Positions 1-7,217 of a stretch of DNA of 54,900 nucleotides are shown piece after piece. The translations under genes were made by a program, and so were the position numbers. The notes below the pieces were generated by a model that ran no database searches, was not told the origin of the DNA, and worked only from the letters and a program-made list of their open reading frames with translations. The stretch spans positions 1-54,900 of the forward strand of contig JAGAQJ010000040.1 in NCBI GenBank assembly GCA_017622845.1. The letters are read 5' to 3'. The stretch's first letter is position 1. Each line of letters opens with the position of its first letter. Source of the stretch: Lachnospiraceae bacterium (GTDB lineage: Bacteria > Bacillota > Clostridia > Lachnospirales > Lachnospiraceae).

Positions 1-4
1 CACA

Positions 5-236
5 GAAGGGCAGCAGTTCTATGCCGGAACAGGCTGGCGGAGAATGCTGATATTTTCTTATGGGTGATTCGATACATCAGCGAAAATCCGCACGGATGCG
101 GATTTAGGACGAAACGCGTCCATGGACGGCGCGTAGAGTCTGGTCGCGGACGGTTTTGAAAGCTTGTGGCATCACCCATTAGAAAATTCGCATTTGGAGT
201 CCAATCGCCTGTACTGGCATAGAACTGACGCCCTTC
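5..236. repeat. Interspersed element with terminal inverted repeats (copy A)
   Basis: A noncoding stretch bounded by near-identical inverted ends: left arm 5-25 and right arm 216-236 match at 19 of 21 positions when one is reverse-complemented (core CAGTTCTATGCC). The reverse complement of the right part (about 181-236) resembles 43928-43975, so the same family recurs about 44 kb away in the opposite orientation. No ORF of note lies inside. It could be a small nonautonomous mobile element or an intergenic RNA-hairpin repeat. The left edge is close to the window start, so the true boundary may lie outside. Confidence 0.5.
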
Positions 237-378
237 GTCCGGCTAAAATAATGCATAAGGCTGAACTGTTACGTTCATGCGTAAAAAAGGCAGGCATTTT
301 GGCGCACGATCCCCTCTGCTCTGATGGGAAGTGAACACTGACGCTAACCAATAGATATGCCTTAATCGTAAAAAAGGA

Positions 379-407
379 TTGATTAAACGCAGCAAATTAT
401 ATATACT
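379..407 (+). promoter_or_regulatory. Predicted sigma-A promoter of the GH127 gene
   Basis: TTGATT (379-384), a 17-bp spacer and TATACT (402-407) fit a vegetative promoter. Transcription would start near 414, giving a 5' leader of about 90 nt. The leader holds a weak stem (GTCGGCA near 421 with TGCCGGC near 449). The remaining bases between 237 and 378 show only the repeated GGCTGAACTGTTAC motif at 259-272. Confidence 0.55.
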
Positions 408-505
408 CTTGGTAGAAACAGTCGGCAGTTTCGCAATAGCAGCATTTTTTGCCGGCAGAAAAGAATGGGGAACTGCACAGAAACAGAATGGAAAAGAGGT
501 AAATT

Positions 506-2536
506 ATGGATAAGAATCAGTTTAGTACGCCGCTTTCACTTAGGAATATTCAGATTTCAGATACCTTTTGGAAAAACGAGATGGAGCTTGTACGCAAGGA
601 GGTAATCCCGTATCAGTGGGAGGCGCTCAATGACCGTGTGGAGGGGGTAGCACCGAGCTATTGCATGCGCAACTTTAAAATTGCAGGAAAGATGAATAAG
701 GAAAAAGGACGGCTGGGTGCGGCTTATGTCGAACCGAAATATACCTTCCGGGGATTTGAGTCGCTCCCGGAGGACCCGGACCATTTGGAGGACAAGTTCT
801 ATGGGTTTGTATTTCAGGATACCGATTTTTCCAAGTGGATTGAGGCAGTAGGCTACTCACTGACACAGCACCCTGATGCAGAGCTTGAGAAGCTTGCGGA
901 CAGTGCAATTGATATTGTCTGCGAAGCACAGCAGGAAGACGGATACCTTGATACCTATTATATTATCAACGGCAAAGATATGATTTTTTCAAACCTGCGC
1001 GACCATCATGAGCTGTACTGTTTTGGTCATCTTGCGGAAGGAGCAGCAGCGTATTATCAGGCGACAGGAAAGGATAAGCTGTTAAAGGCAGCAGAACGGT
1101 TTGCGGATTATATCGACAGCTATTTCGGACCGGAAGATGGAAAATGCAAGGGATATCCCGGACACGAGATTGCAGAGATGGCGCTTGTACGGCTTTATGA
1201 GGTGACAGGAAAGCAGAAGTACCTTGACCTCAGCGCCTTTTTTGTGGAGGAGCGTGGAAAGAAGCCCTATTACTTTGACAAAGAGGAACATCCGGATGTC
1301 GTGGATAAATCTCCTGAGGGAATCCGGTATGCCTACAATCAGGCCCACCTTCCGGTCAGAGAGCAGAAGGAAGCAGTGGGACACGCAGTAAGGGCTGTCT
1401 ATCTGTATTCAGGAATGGCAGATGTCGCAAGGCTTAAGAATGATGACAGTCTGTATGAGGCATGCGAAAGACTCTGGGACAATATTGTAAATCAGAAGAT
1501 GTATATTACAGGCGGCATCGGCGGTACGCATATCGGAGAGGCGTTTTCATTCCCCTATGATTTGCCGAATGACACTGCCTATGCGGAGACTTGTGCATCT
1601 ATAGGACTGGTCTTCTTTGCGCGCAGAATGCTGGAAATGAAGCCCGACGCAAAGTATGCAGATGTTATGGAGAGGGCGCTTTACAATGGAATATTGAGCG
1701 GTATGGCGCTCGATGGAAAAAGCTTTTTCTATGTCAATCCTTTGGAGGTCAATCCCGAAGCATGCCATAAGGACGAGCGAAAGTTTCATGTAAAGCCTGT
1801 TAGGCAAAAGTGGTTCGGCTGTGCGTGCTGTCCTCCCAATATCGCAAGACTCTTAAGCTCCATCGGTTCCTATGCATACACGGAAAATGATGATACGCTT
1901 TTTGTCCATTTGTATATAGGAAGCACGCTTACCAAGAAAATCGGTGACAGGGAAGCGGACATAAACATCACGTCGCAATTCCCATGGAATGGCGACGTGC
2001 AGATTAAAGTGCGCGCAAAGGATACCGGTTTCAAGCTGGCGCTTCGTATTCCCGGGTGGTGCGACAACTATCAGCTTGCAGATGAAGAAAGCTATGAAAT
2101 CACACAAAAGAACGGTTATCTTTACCTGTCTAAGGCATGGACAGAGGAAGATGTGGTGGATATATCCTTCCCCATGAGGGCAAGACTGATGGTCTGCTCG
2201 GCAGCAGTAAGGGAAAATATCGGAAAGGCTGCACTCATGAGAGGACCTGTCGTATACTGCCTCGAGGAAAAAGATAACGGAAAGAACCTGCATCTGCTGT
2301 CTGTCAAGCCGGATACAACATTTACCGTGATGGAAGAACAGATTGCAGGAACAACAATACGGAAAATTCAGCTTAACGGAAGCAGAATGGCAGCAGAGGA
2401 CACGCCATGCAACGGACTTTACAGCCCGCTTGGCACAGAGACAAGAGAAGATGTTACACTCACCTATATTCCCTATTATGCATGGGCGAACCGCGGAGAA
2501 AATGAGATGCAGGTGTGGACATCAGTGCTGCAGTAA
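506..2536 (+). CDS. GH127 beta-L-arabinofuranosidase (DUF1680 family)
   Basis: The 676-residue protein has the length and motifs of glycoside hydrolase family 127, whose type member HypBA1 removes terminal beta-1,2-linked L-arabinofuranose from plant glycoprotein sugars. Visible active-site elements are Glu345 in the GGIGG..IGEAF segment (likely acid/base), Glu361 and Cys363 in YAETCASIG, and Cys441-Cys442 in FGCACCPPN. By analogy with HypBA1 the last four form the zinc site and Cys441 is the nucleophile. There is no signal peptide, so it should act in the cytoplasm on imported oligosaccharides. AGAGGT lies 8 nt before the ATG. It stands alone, with its own promoter upstream and a hairpin terminator downstream; no transporter gene is next to it in the window. 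Confidence 0.9.
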   Translation: MDKNQFSTPLSLRNIQISDTFWKNEMELVRKEVIPYQWEALNDRVEGVAPSYCMRNFKIAGKMNKEKGRLGAAYVEPKYTFRGFESLPEDPDHLEDKFYGFVFQDTDFSKWIEAVGYSLTQHPDAELEKLADSAIDIVCEAQQEDGYLDTYYIINGKDMIFSNLRDHHELYCFGHLAEGAAAYYQATGKDKLLKAAERFADYIDSYFGPEDGKCKGYPGHEIAEMALVRLYEVTGKQKYLDLSAFFVEERGKKPYYFDKEEHPDVVDKSPEGIRYAYNQAHLPVREQKEAVGHAVRAVYLYSGMADVARLKNDDSLYEACERLWDNIVNQKMYITGGIGGTHIGEAFSFPYDLPNDTAYAETCASIGLVFFARRMLEMKPDAKYADVMERALYNGILSGMALDGKSFFYVNPLEVNPEACHKDERKFHVKPVRQKWFGCACCPPNIARLLSSIGSYAYTENDDTLFVHLYIGSTLTKKIGDREADINITSQFPWNGDVQIKVRAKDTGFKLALRIPGWCDNYQLADEESYEITQKNGYLYLSKAWTEEDVVDISFPMRARLMVCSAAVRENIGKAALMRGPVVYCLEEKDNGKNLHLLSVKPDTTFTVMEEQIAGTTIRKIQLNGSRMAAEDTPCNGLYSPLGTETREDVTLTYIPYYAWANRGENEMQVWTSVLQ

Positions 2537-2603
2537 ATTTGATGTAATTGTTCAGTACAGTATACTGGCTGCGGAGTGCGTGAGAATGCGTAAAATGCAT
2601 TCG

Positions 2604-2643
2604 GCATCAAGTCACCACGAAGTGGTTTTGCATGACTTGATGC
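2604..2643. repeat. Long intergenic hairpin with nested inner stem
   Basis: GCATCAAGTCA (2604-2614) and TGACTTGATGC (2633-2643) are perfect inverted repeats, and CCAC-GAA-GTGG forms a nested inner hairpin between them. It lies just after the GH127 stop and before two interspersed repeats. It has no T-run directly after it, so it is not a classic terminator; it may be part of the same intergenic repeat family. Confidence 0.5.
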
Positions 2644-2645
2644 TC

Positions 2646-2672
2646 GTAACTATGAGGGTACTGAATCGTTAC
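2646..2672. repeat. 27-bp interspersed palindromic repeat, copy 1
   Basis: Arms GTAACTAT and ATCGTTAC flank an 11-bp centre GAGGGTACTGA. This is the most diverged of three copies; the other two, at 10217-10243 and 45051-45077, are identical to each other and have perfect arms GTAACTAT/ATAGTTAC. Confidence 0.6.
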
Positions 2673-2717
2673 AATCTGACATGCTTTTTCAGAACGGCTG
2701 GATGGTAACAGTTATGG

Positions 2718-2758
2718 GAATTTCCTAATACGATGAATTAAGGTTTTGTAATGAGGAC
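2718..2758 (+). repeat. 41-bp interspersed direct repeat, copy 1
   Basis: A 41-bp segment beginning GAATTTCCTAATACGAT and ending AATGAGGAC is repeated at 43968-44008 with only a few mismatches. Both copies are intergenic and adjoin other repeats of this window (palindromic repeat here, inverted-repeat element there). Confidence 0.6.
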
Positions 2759-2767
2759 GTTGGATGA

Positions 2768-2807
2768 CAGGCTTCATGGACTGATTTTCGTTCATGAAGC
2801 CTGTTTT
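2768..2807 (+). terminator. Hairpin terminator downstream of the GH127 gene
   Basis: A perfect 11-bp stem CAGGCTTCATG (2768-2778) / CATGAAGCCTG (2793-2803) is followed by a short T-run. It probably ends the GH127 transcript about 230 nt after the stop codon. The bases from here to the first noncoding-RNA promoter hold no recognisable gene. Confidence 0.6.
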
Positions 2808-2983
2808 GCGCAAACCGCGCAGAGAAATGATACTGCTGAAACGTTATGCACGCTGCGCGGTGAGCAGCGGCAAAGACGATTCCTTCTGTATCATAAAGCG
2901 TCAGAAAATTCAGAAAATACTATACATAATAACTGATAGAAGATGTTTAAAGTGACAGTATTTAGAAAAATTAGATTAAGCTA

Positions 2984-3012
2984 TTGCAATTTGGGAAACG
3001 AAGTGTTACTAT
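2984..3012 (+). promoter_or_regulatory. Promoter of large noncoding RNA copy 1
   Basis: TTGCAA (2984-2989), a 17-bp spacer, then TACTAT (3007-3012), predicting a start near 3019. The second copy has the same arrangement with an identical -35 and a changed -10, so promoter function has been conserved while the spacer sequence drifted. The AT-rich block 2905-2939 upstream may act as an UP element. Confidence 0.7.
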
Positions 3013-3221
3013 AAAATCACATCAAGGGAAGAGAGAAAATAAAAGCAGCACAGTATAGAAGCTTTTATAAAGCATTTGAAATAGATACAAATGCAGAGTT
3101 CGGAAACCGGTAACCAATCGCGATAGAGGGTATGCTTAAGAAAGGAGATGAGTCCCTTGGCACATTTAGAAACCTGAATCTGATGAGAAGAAAACCCTTA
3201 ATAGATGAAATAATCAAAGAA

Positions 3222-3462
3222 AGCAGCTATTGAAACAGCAGAAGCGAATCGAATAAAAGGTCTGTGAAAACAGCATAGAAAGTCGAAGAAAGAAGCTGTG
3301 AAAACGGCATAGCAAATCGAATAAAGAAGCTGTGAAAACAGTATAGTAAATCGAATAAAAAGCTGTGAAAACAGCAGAACAAATCGAATAAAAGGTCTGT
3401 GAAAACAGCAAAGCGAATCGAATGAAAAGGCTGTCAGAATAGCAGAGCAGATTAAATTAAGC
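3222..3462 (+). repeat. Seven-unit stem-loop repeat array in ncRNA copy 1
   Basis: Units begin near 3224, 3259, 3293, 3327, 3360, 3393 and 3429 (period 33-36). Each has a short stem-loop, typically GCTGT-GAAA-ACAGC with a GNRA-type tetraloop, then a linker like AGCAAATCGAATAAAGA. Stem changes are often pair-preserving: ACGGC or ACAGT on the 3' side gives wobble pairs, and the last unit has GCTGT-CAGA-ATAGC. The array is noncoding, and because it has no unique spacers it is not CRISPR. Confidence 0.75.
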
Positions 3463-3578
3463 AGAGTATTTCAGATAAATCATTAGAGGATAGGAAGAGA
3501 AGGATTTACCAAAACAAATTATCAGATGTCGGATTAGAAATCTGGGAAAGAGGAAAAATTGGATAACGAATTTCATTA

Positions 3579-3633
3579 GAGCGGTCATCGTATCATTCAA
3601 ATAAGAAGGTATGATGACCGCTCCTGATTTTTT
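3579..3633 (+). terminator. Terminator of ncRNA copy 1
   Basis: A 16-bp stem (3579-3594 with 3608-3623; outer arms GAGCGGTCAT and ATGACCGCTC) is followed by a six-T run at 3628-3633. Compared with copy 2, the ninth pair changes from A-T to G-C on both sides and two more pairs move between Watson-Crick and G-U, so pairing is conserved. Confidence 0.85.
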
Positions 3634-3782
3634 CAGATGTACATGTTGGGGACTGCCGCATCATCATAATAGCATAAAGGCTTATGCGACCATGAATTAT
3701 CTGAAAATTCAGAAAATACTATACATAATAACTGATAAAAACTGTCTAAAACGACAGTATTTGGAAAAATTAGCATAAACTG

Positions 3783-3811
3783 TTGCAATCAGTCGAAAAG
3801 AGTGTTATCAT
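3783..3811 (+). promoter_or_regulatory. Promoter of large noncoding RNA copy 2
   Basis: TTGCAA (3783-3788), a 17-bp spacer and TATCAT (3806-3811). The spacer differs from copy 1 at many positions while both hexamers remain near consensus. Predicted start near 3818. Confidence 0.7.
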
Positions 3812-4032
3812 ACAATTACACCAAGGAAATGCAGAAAGACACAAAAGGATAAATGCATCAAAGTACAAAAGAGCTTTTATAAAGCATTTGAGATAGATGC
3901 AAATGCAGTCTTTGGCAGCAGGTGGTCAATTACAATCAGAGGTATGCATAAGAAAGGAGATGGGTCCCTTGGCACACTTAGAAACCTGAATCTAATGAAA
4001 AGAAATCCCTTAATATAAATAAGAAGATAAAA

Positions 4033-4135
4033 AGCAGCTATTCAAACAGCAAAACAAATCGAAAGAAGCAGATGCCGGACAGCAGAGCAAATCGAAAGAA
4101 GCAGTTATCGGGATAGCAGGGCAGATTGAATTAAG
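4033..4135 (+). repeat. Three-unit stem-loop repeat array in ncRNA copy 2
   Basis: Units begin near 4033, 4067 and 4100. Linkers (CAAATCGAAAGAAGC) match those of copy 1, while stems differ: the last is GTTAT-CGGG-ATAGC and the middle one is poorly paired. Variation in unit number between the copies indicates repeat expansion or contraction. Confidence 0.7.
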
Positions 4136-4251
4136 CAGTGCATTTCGGAAAAGTCATTAGAGGATAGGAAGAAGTAAGCTGTACGAAAAAGATTAAAAAA
4201 TATCGGATAAGAATCCGGGAAAGAGAAAAAATTGGATAACGAATTTCATTA

Positions 4252-4302
4252 GAGCGGTCGTTGTATCATTCAAAGAAGAAGGTATGGCGACCGCTCGTTT
4301 TT
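4252..4302 (+). terminator. Terminator of ncRNA copy 2
   Basis: The stem pairs 4252-4267 with 4281-4296 (outer arms GAGCGGTCG and CGACCGCTC, then G-U and A-T pairs), followed by TTTTT at 4298-4302. It is homologous to the copy 1 terminator, with pair-preserving substitutions. Confidence 0.85.
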
Positions 4303-4332
4303 GTTGTAATCTACAGGTTTCTGTGTTATACT
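4303..4332 (+). promoter_or_regulatory. Possible promoter of the histidine phosphatase gene
   Basis: TTGTAA (4303-4308), an 18-bp spacer and TATACT (4327-4332) sit directly after the ncRNA terminator. The roughly 160-nt leader contains a stem, GGCTGTG...CACAGCC with an inner AGAA/TTCT extension (about 4424-4453), which could be regulatory or merely structural. Confidence 0.4.
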
Positions 4333-4495
4333 ACCTGCAATTGCAAGACAGCAGCGCAGAAAAGCCGAAGGCTGAATTGCAGCAGTTCGGCATCAGAAAG
4401 CGCAGCGGACGGGATAATACGGGCTGTGAGAAAGTGATTCTCCACAGCCTGTCTCCTGTAACATTTGGCTGGGGAAAGGGATGGATTGAAAGAAG

Positions 4496-5068
4496 ATGGC
4501 ACAGGTATATTTTACAAGGCACGGACAGACAATATGGAATGTTGAGAATAAAATCTGCGGTGCTACAGATATAGCACTGACACAGCTTGGCTATGAGCAG
4601 GCACGGGCGCTCGGGCAGAAAATCGCAGAGGAGAAGCTCAAAATTGATGAAATATTGTATTCTCCGCTTATCAGGGCAAGAGATACAGCGCTTGAGATTG
4701 CTAAGATTGCGCAAATTCCTGCACGAGAGGAGCTTCGCCTTAAGGAGCAGAATTTCGGCAGGTATGAGTCGACAGCAAGAGACGGCGCAGAGTTTCAGGA
4801 GGCAAAAAAGTGCTTTGTCAATCACTTTGGCGGCGGAGAGACGATGCTGCATCTGGCGCAGCGCATTTATAATCTTCTTGATGAGATTAAGGCGGAGTCG
4901 GAACAAAAAACGTATCTTTTAGTAGCGCATAACGGCATTGCCAGAGTGGTACATTCCTATTTTTATGATATGACAAATGAGGAGTATTCTGCATTCGGCA
5001 TCAAAAATTGTGAGATACGGGAATACCGGTTTGCGGCTTGCGATGGACAGGAGCCAAATGAAAAATGA
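4496..5068 (+). CDS. Histidine phosphatase (phosphoglycerate mutase-like) family protein
   Basis: A 190-residue single-domain member of the histidine phosphatase superfamily. The catalytic RHG motif is at residues 8-10 (FTRHGQT), the second histidine is His145 in LLVAHNGIA, and the segment YSPLIRARDTA is the usual phosphate pocket. Such enzymes dephosphorylate small metabolites such as sugar phosphates, phosphoglycerate or alpha-ribazole phosphate; the substrate cannot be read from sequence. It is predicted cytoplasmic. The ribosome site is weak (AAAGAAG). The 3' end of the gene has been tandemly duplicated, placing a second copy of the last codons in the noncoding sequence beyond the stop. 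Confidence 0.85.
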   Translation: MAQVYFTRHGQTIWNVENKICGATDIALTQLGYEQARALGQKIAEEKLKIDEILYSPLIRARDTALEIAKIAQIPAREELRLKEQNFGRYESTARDGAEFQEAKKCFVNHFGGGETMLHLAQRIYNLLDEIKAESEQKTYLLVAHNGIARVVHSYFYDMTNEEYSAFGIKNCEIREYRFAACDGQEPNEK

Positions 5069-5153
5069 TGAGCCATGGGAATAATGTTATCGGATTGCGG
5101 CAGGAGCCAAATGAAAATGATGAGCCATGGGAATAATAGTTATCAGATTGCGG
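5048..5153 (+). repeat. 53-bp tandem duplication across a gene end
   Basis: The segment 5048-5100, starting CAGGAGCCAAATGAAA and including the phosphatase stop codon, is repeated at 5101-5153 with small indels and one substitution. It is a local duplication with no evident function. Confidence 0.75.
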
Positions 5154-5175
5154 CAGGCGAATAAATGACATGAAA

Positions 5176-5217
5176 AAGCTGCCGGAGGATTAAGTCTTCC
5201 GGCAGCTTATTTTTTTT
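5176..5217. terminator. Bidirectional terminator between convergent genes
   Basis: A 14-bp stem, AAGCTGCCGGA.GA (5176-5189) / TC.TCCGGCAGCTT (5195-5208), has A-runs on the left and T-runs on the right, so it can stop transcription from both the phosphatase gene and the minus-strand gene. Confidence 0.85.
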
Positions 5218-5227
5218 AAAGGGGATA

Positions 5228-5698
5228 TTACTTGAGCGGCTTAGAACCTGTCTTTTCCTGCATTTTATCAACCCATGCCTTGAATTTGCCTTTTTTCTTT
5301 GCAGGTGCGGTGTCAAGCTTTCCGCGGATGCCCTTCACATCTGTGATATAGATACCGCTGACAGTTGCTTTGACTTCTTTTTTGACAGGAATAATGTCAT
5401 ATATGGAAGCGTCACAAATCAGCGACATAATCTGAGGACCTATCTTAGCCTTTACAATAGGAAATTTTGCACGGCGCATGTACTTAGGAGTCTGTTCCAG
5501 TACGGCAGCCGGAAGTCCTGCGTCTTTTAGTTTTAGCTTCTTTTTGTCAATGATAAGCATTGTAACAGTCTGCTTGGCAGCTTCTATCTGCGCTTCCTGC
5601 TCTGCCTGCTTTTTCTGCATCTTTTTTCCGACGAAGTAAAGCACGACGAGAAGCACAACAAGAATGACAAGAATCGTAATTAAAACCTTTGCTAACAT
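5228..5698 (-). CDS. Membrane-anchored protein of unknown function
   Basis: A 156-residue protein with one N-terminal membrane segment (about residues 5-24, rich in Val/Leu/Ile), a short basic stretch GKKMQKKQ, a Gln/Glu/Ala-rich linker and a soluble domain of about 110 residues with a very basic C-terminus (PAKKKGKFKAW). I do not recognise a domain. A basic, possibly cytoplasmic domain could touch nucleic acid or ribosomes, but that is only inference. The ribosome site is AAAGG, about 13 nt before the start. It stands alone, converging on the phosphatase gene across a shared terminator. Confidence 0.7.
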   Translation of the reverse strand: MLAKVLITILVILVVLLVVLYFVGKKMQKKQAEQEAQIEAAKQTVTMLIIDKKKLKLKDAGLPAAVLEQTPKYMRRAKFPIVKAKIGPQIMSLICDASIYDIIPVKKEVKATVSGIYITDVKGIRGKLDTAPAKKKGKFKAWVDKMQEKTGSKPLK

Positions 5699-5795
5699 CT
5701 TTCATCATTACCTTTCTGATAGTACTTTTTTATATTGTCATAATATGGATTGTATCATTAAATAATGGAAAGTGCAAGAAAGTATACCGATTTCA

Positions 5796-5824
5796 TTGTT
5801 TTTTTGGGGTATTAATGATATAAT
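5796..5824 (+). promoter_or_regulatory. Predicted promoter of the PPIase lipoprotein operon
   Basis: TTGTTT (5796-5801), a 17-bp spacer, then TATAAT (5819-5824). The start would be near 5831, giving a leader of about 130 nt that contains competing stems (see the leader entry). Confidence 0.55.
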
Positions 5825-5829
5825 AAGCA

Positions 5830-5926
5830 ACGTGTCATAAGGTAAAAGTGTGTAGCACAAAGGTTGTGGGTATGCTGACACGTTCCTTATCAATTCAAAG
5901 ATGAACATGTCAGCACACTGGAACGG
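5830..5926 (+). other. 5' leader with mutually exclusive stems
   Basis: ACGTGTCA (5830-5837) is perfectly complementary to TGACACGT (5876-5883). The same strand 5874-5886 can instead pair GCTGACA with TGTCAGC (5908-5914), or CGTTCC with GGAACG (5921-5926). Overlapping alternatives of this kind are typical of regulated leaders, but no known riboswitch class was recognised and there is no T-run. Confidence 0.35.
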
Positions 5927-5962
5927 AGCGGACAGTAACGCAGAAGGAAAGGATTGCATATT

Positions 5963-7180
5963 ATGAAAAAGAAAATGGCATTGCTGTGCATGGCGGGAAT
6001 TATGGTATTGGGCATAAGCGCCTGTTCAGACAAGAAGGCAGCGAATCAGACATCGGAATCAGTAGAGACACAGACCGCCTCAGACGGGGAAGATGCTGCT
6101 CATACAGAAAGCACACAGACAGGTGAGGATTCGGACAGTTCATCCGCAGAGACGGAAAAAGTCAGTGACAGAGAAGATTACGTGGGAATACAGGACCTTG
6201 ATATTGAGGAATACATTACACTGGCGGATTATAAAAACATGACAGTCAGCGCCATAAAGCCTGACACAGATGATGAGACGATTGAAAATTATATTAACAG
6301 CCGCCTTCTGGTGGGGGATATCATGGACAGAGCAGTGGAGGAAGGCGATGTTGTTGATATTGACTTTGTGGGAAAGAAGGACGGAGAGGAATTTCAAAAC
6401 GGCTCGGCACAGGGCTATAAGCTTACTATCGGCTCGGGAGCATTTATACCGGGCTTTGAGGATGGACTCATCGGAGTCACGCCCGGAGAGACCGTTGACC
6501 TTGAGCTGACCTTTCCGGAGGATTATGATAATGAAGAGATGGCAGGACAGGAGGTCGTGTTTACCGTTACAGTAAACAGTATAAAGGGTTCGGCCGAGTA
6601 CGCGGCAGTGACCCCGCAGGACATGAAGAGCCTGGGACTTGCATACGAGACAAAGGAGGAAGTCTGGGAAGCAGGAAAGAAAGCCGTTGAGGAGAATGCA
6701 GCCGAAACGTTTGCAGCAAACTCAAGAAGCGCAATTCTTCAGAAGCTTGTAGAAGAGAGCACGGCTTCCTCGATACCGGAATATTTAGTCGAGGAAGAGG
6801 TCCAGAATTATAATACTTATATGGGTTCTCTGGCACAGCAGATGTACGGCGTGGACCTTGAGACCTTTGTAACCGGTGCATATGGCATTACAATGGACGA
6901 GTACAATACACAGCTTAACGAAATGTGCAGCGACACAGTCAAGCAGTATCTTGTGCTGGAGGCGGTTGCACGCTCAGAGGGAATCGAAATCACAGAGGAT
7001 ATGATGAAGGAAACGGCAGCTGGGGAAGCAGCGGAGTATGGCTATGCCTCCGCTGAAGAGCTGATTGATGATGTAGGCTATACCACCTACAGAATGTACA
7101 TGATGCAGGACAAGGTGCTTGAGAGGCTGATGGAGATCGTAACGGTTGAGGAGGAAGCTTCTGAGACTGGCGCAGAATAG
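5963..7180 (+). CDS. Trigger factor-like peptidyl-prolyl isomerase lipoprotein
   Basis: A 405-residue exported foldase. The N-terminus is a lipoprotein signal peptide with lipobox GISAC, followed by a Ser/Thr/Glu-rich linker (about 25-70). An FKBP-type isomerase domain follows, with marks VDIDFVGKKDG, SGAFIPGFEDGLIG and PGETVDLELTFPEDY, then a helical trigger-factor C-terminal domain. Cytoplasmic trigger factor has a ribosome-binding N-domain that is absent here, so this version probably folds or escorts secreted proteins outside the membrane. ATG 5963 is chosen because AAAGG lies 10 nt upstream; a TTG nine bases earlier is too close to that site. The next gene starts 37 bp downstream, suggesting an operon. 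Confidence 0.85.
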   Translation: MKKKMALLCMAGIMVLGISACSDKKAANQTSESVETQTASDGEDAAHTESTQTGEDSDSSSAETEKVSDREDYVGIQDLDIEEYITLADYKNMTVSAIKPDTDDETIENYINSRLLVGDIMDRAVEEGDVVDIDFVGKKDGEEFQNGSAQGYKLTIGSGAFIPGFEDGLIGVTPGETVDLELTFPEDYDNEEMAGQEVVFTVTVNSIKGSAEYAAVTPQDMKSLGLAYETKEEVWEAGKKAVEENAAETFAANSRSAILQKLVEESTASSIPEYLVEEEVQNYNTYMGSLAQQMYGVDLETFVTGAYGITMDEYNTQLNEMCSDTVKQYLVLEAVARSEGIEITEDMMKETAAGEAAEYGYASAEELIDDVGYTTYRMYMMQDKVLERLMEIVTVEEEASETGAE

Positions 7181-7217
7181 TTTTCACCGGACAGGCTTTG
7201 CAAAGGGGAAGAGATAC

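Larger units (their letters stand above)
3019..3633 (+). ncRNA. Large structured noncoding RNA, copy 1 (about 615 nt), class unknown
   Basis: This region has a promoter and a strong terminator but no plausible protein gene on either strand. Predicted parts: a 5' segment CAAGGGA (3023-3029) able to pair with TCCCTTG (3153-3159) in the conserved core; a local hairpin GCATTTG/CAAATGC at about 3075-3097; a core AAGAAAGGAGATG.GTCCCTTGGCAC shared with copy 2; seven roughly 34-nt stem-loop repeats (3222-3462), several with a GCTGT-GAAA-ACAGC hairpin; a conserved 3' block; and the terminator. Size, ornate repeats and tandem duplication recall large bacterial RNAs such as ROOL, GOLLD or raiA, but I cannot match it to any of them by eye. 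A TTG-started six-codon reading frame in the core (3157-3177) is conserved in copy 2. Confidence 0.7.
2905..4302 (+). repeat. Tandem direct duplication of a noncoding transcription unit
   Basis: Two head-to-tail copies start with an identical 35-bp block (2905-2939 and 3703-3737, 798 bp apart) and end with matching terminators (3579-3633 and 4252-4302). Each copy holds a promoter, a conserved core ending near 3180 or 3990, a stem-loop repeat array, a conserved 3' block (TCATTAGAGGATAGGAAGA) and a terminator. Sequence between the blocks has diverged by substitutions and by repeat copy number, so the duplication is old rather than an assembly artefact. Confidence 0.85.
3818..4302 (+). ncRNA. 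Large structured noncoding RNA, copy 2 (about 485 nt), class unknown
   Basis: Same architecture as the upstream copy: CCAAGG (3821-3826) can pair with CCTTGG (3967-3972), preserving the long-range helix of copy 1 with different bases. The GCATTTG/CAAATGC hairpin is kept with a changed loop, and the core, 3' block and terminator are conserved. Only three stem-loop units are present (4033-4135), so it is about 130 nt shorter, close to four repeat units. The six-codon frame in the core (3969-3989) differs from copy 1 only by a synonymous CAT/CAC change. No protein gene is visible. Having two complete units side by side suggests both are expressed. Confidence 0.7.

Noticed and set aside
3019-3180. 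Known riboswitch such as c-di-GMP at the ncRNA 5' end
   Set aside because: The bases do not match the c-di-GMP-I or II consensus I remember, and a full-length terminator-ended RNA without a downstream gene does not fit a riboswitch.
3222-3462. Possible CRISPR array
   Set aside because: The roughly 34-nt repeats are contiguous, degenerate and lack unique spacers, sit between a promoter and a terminator, and no cas gene is present in the window.
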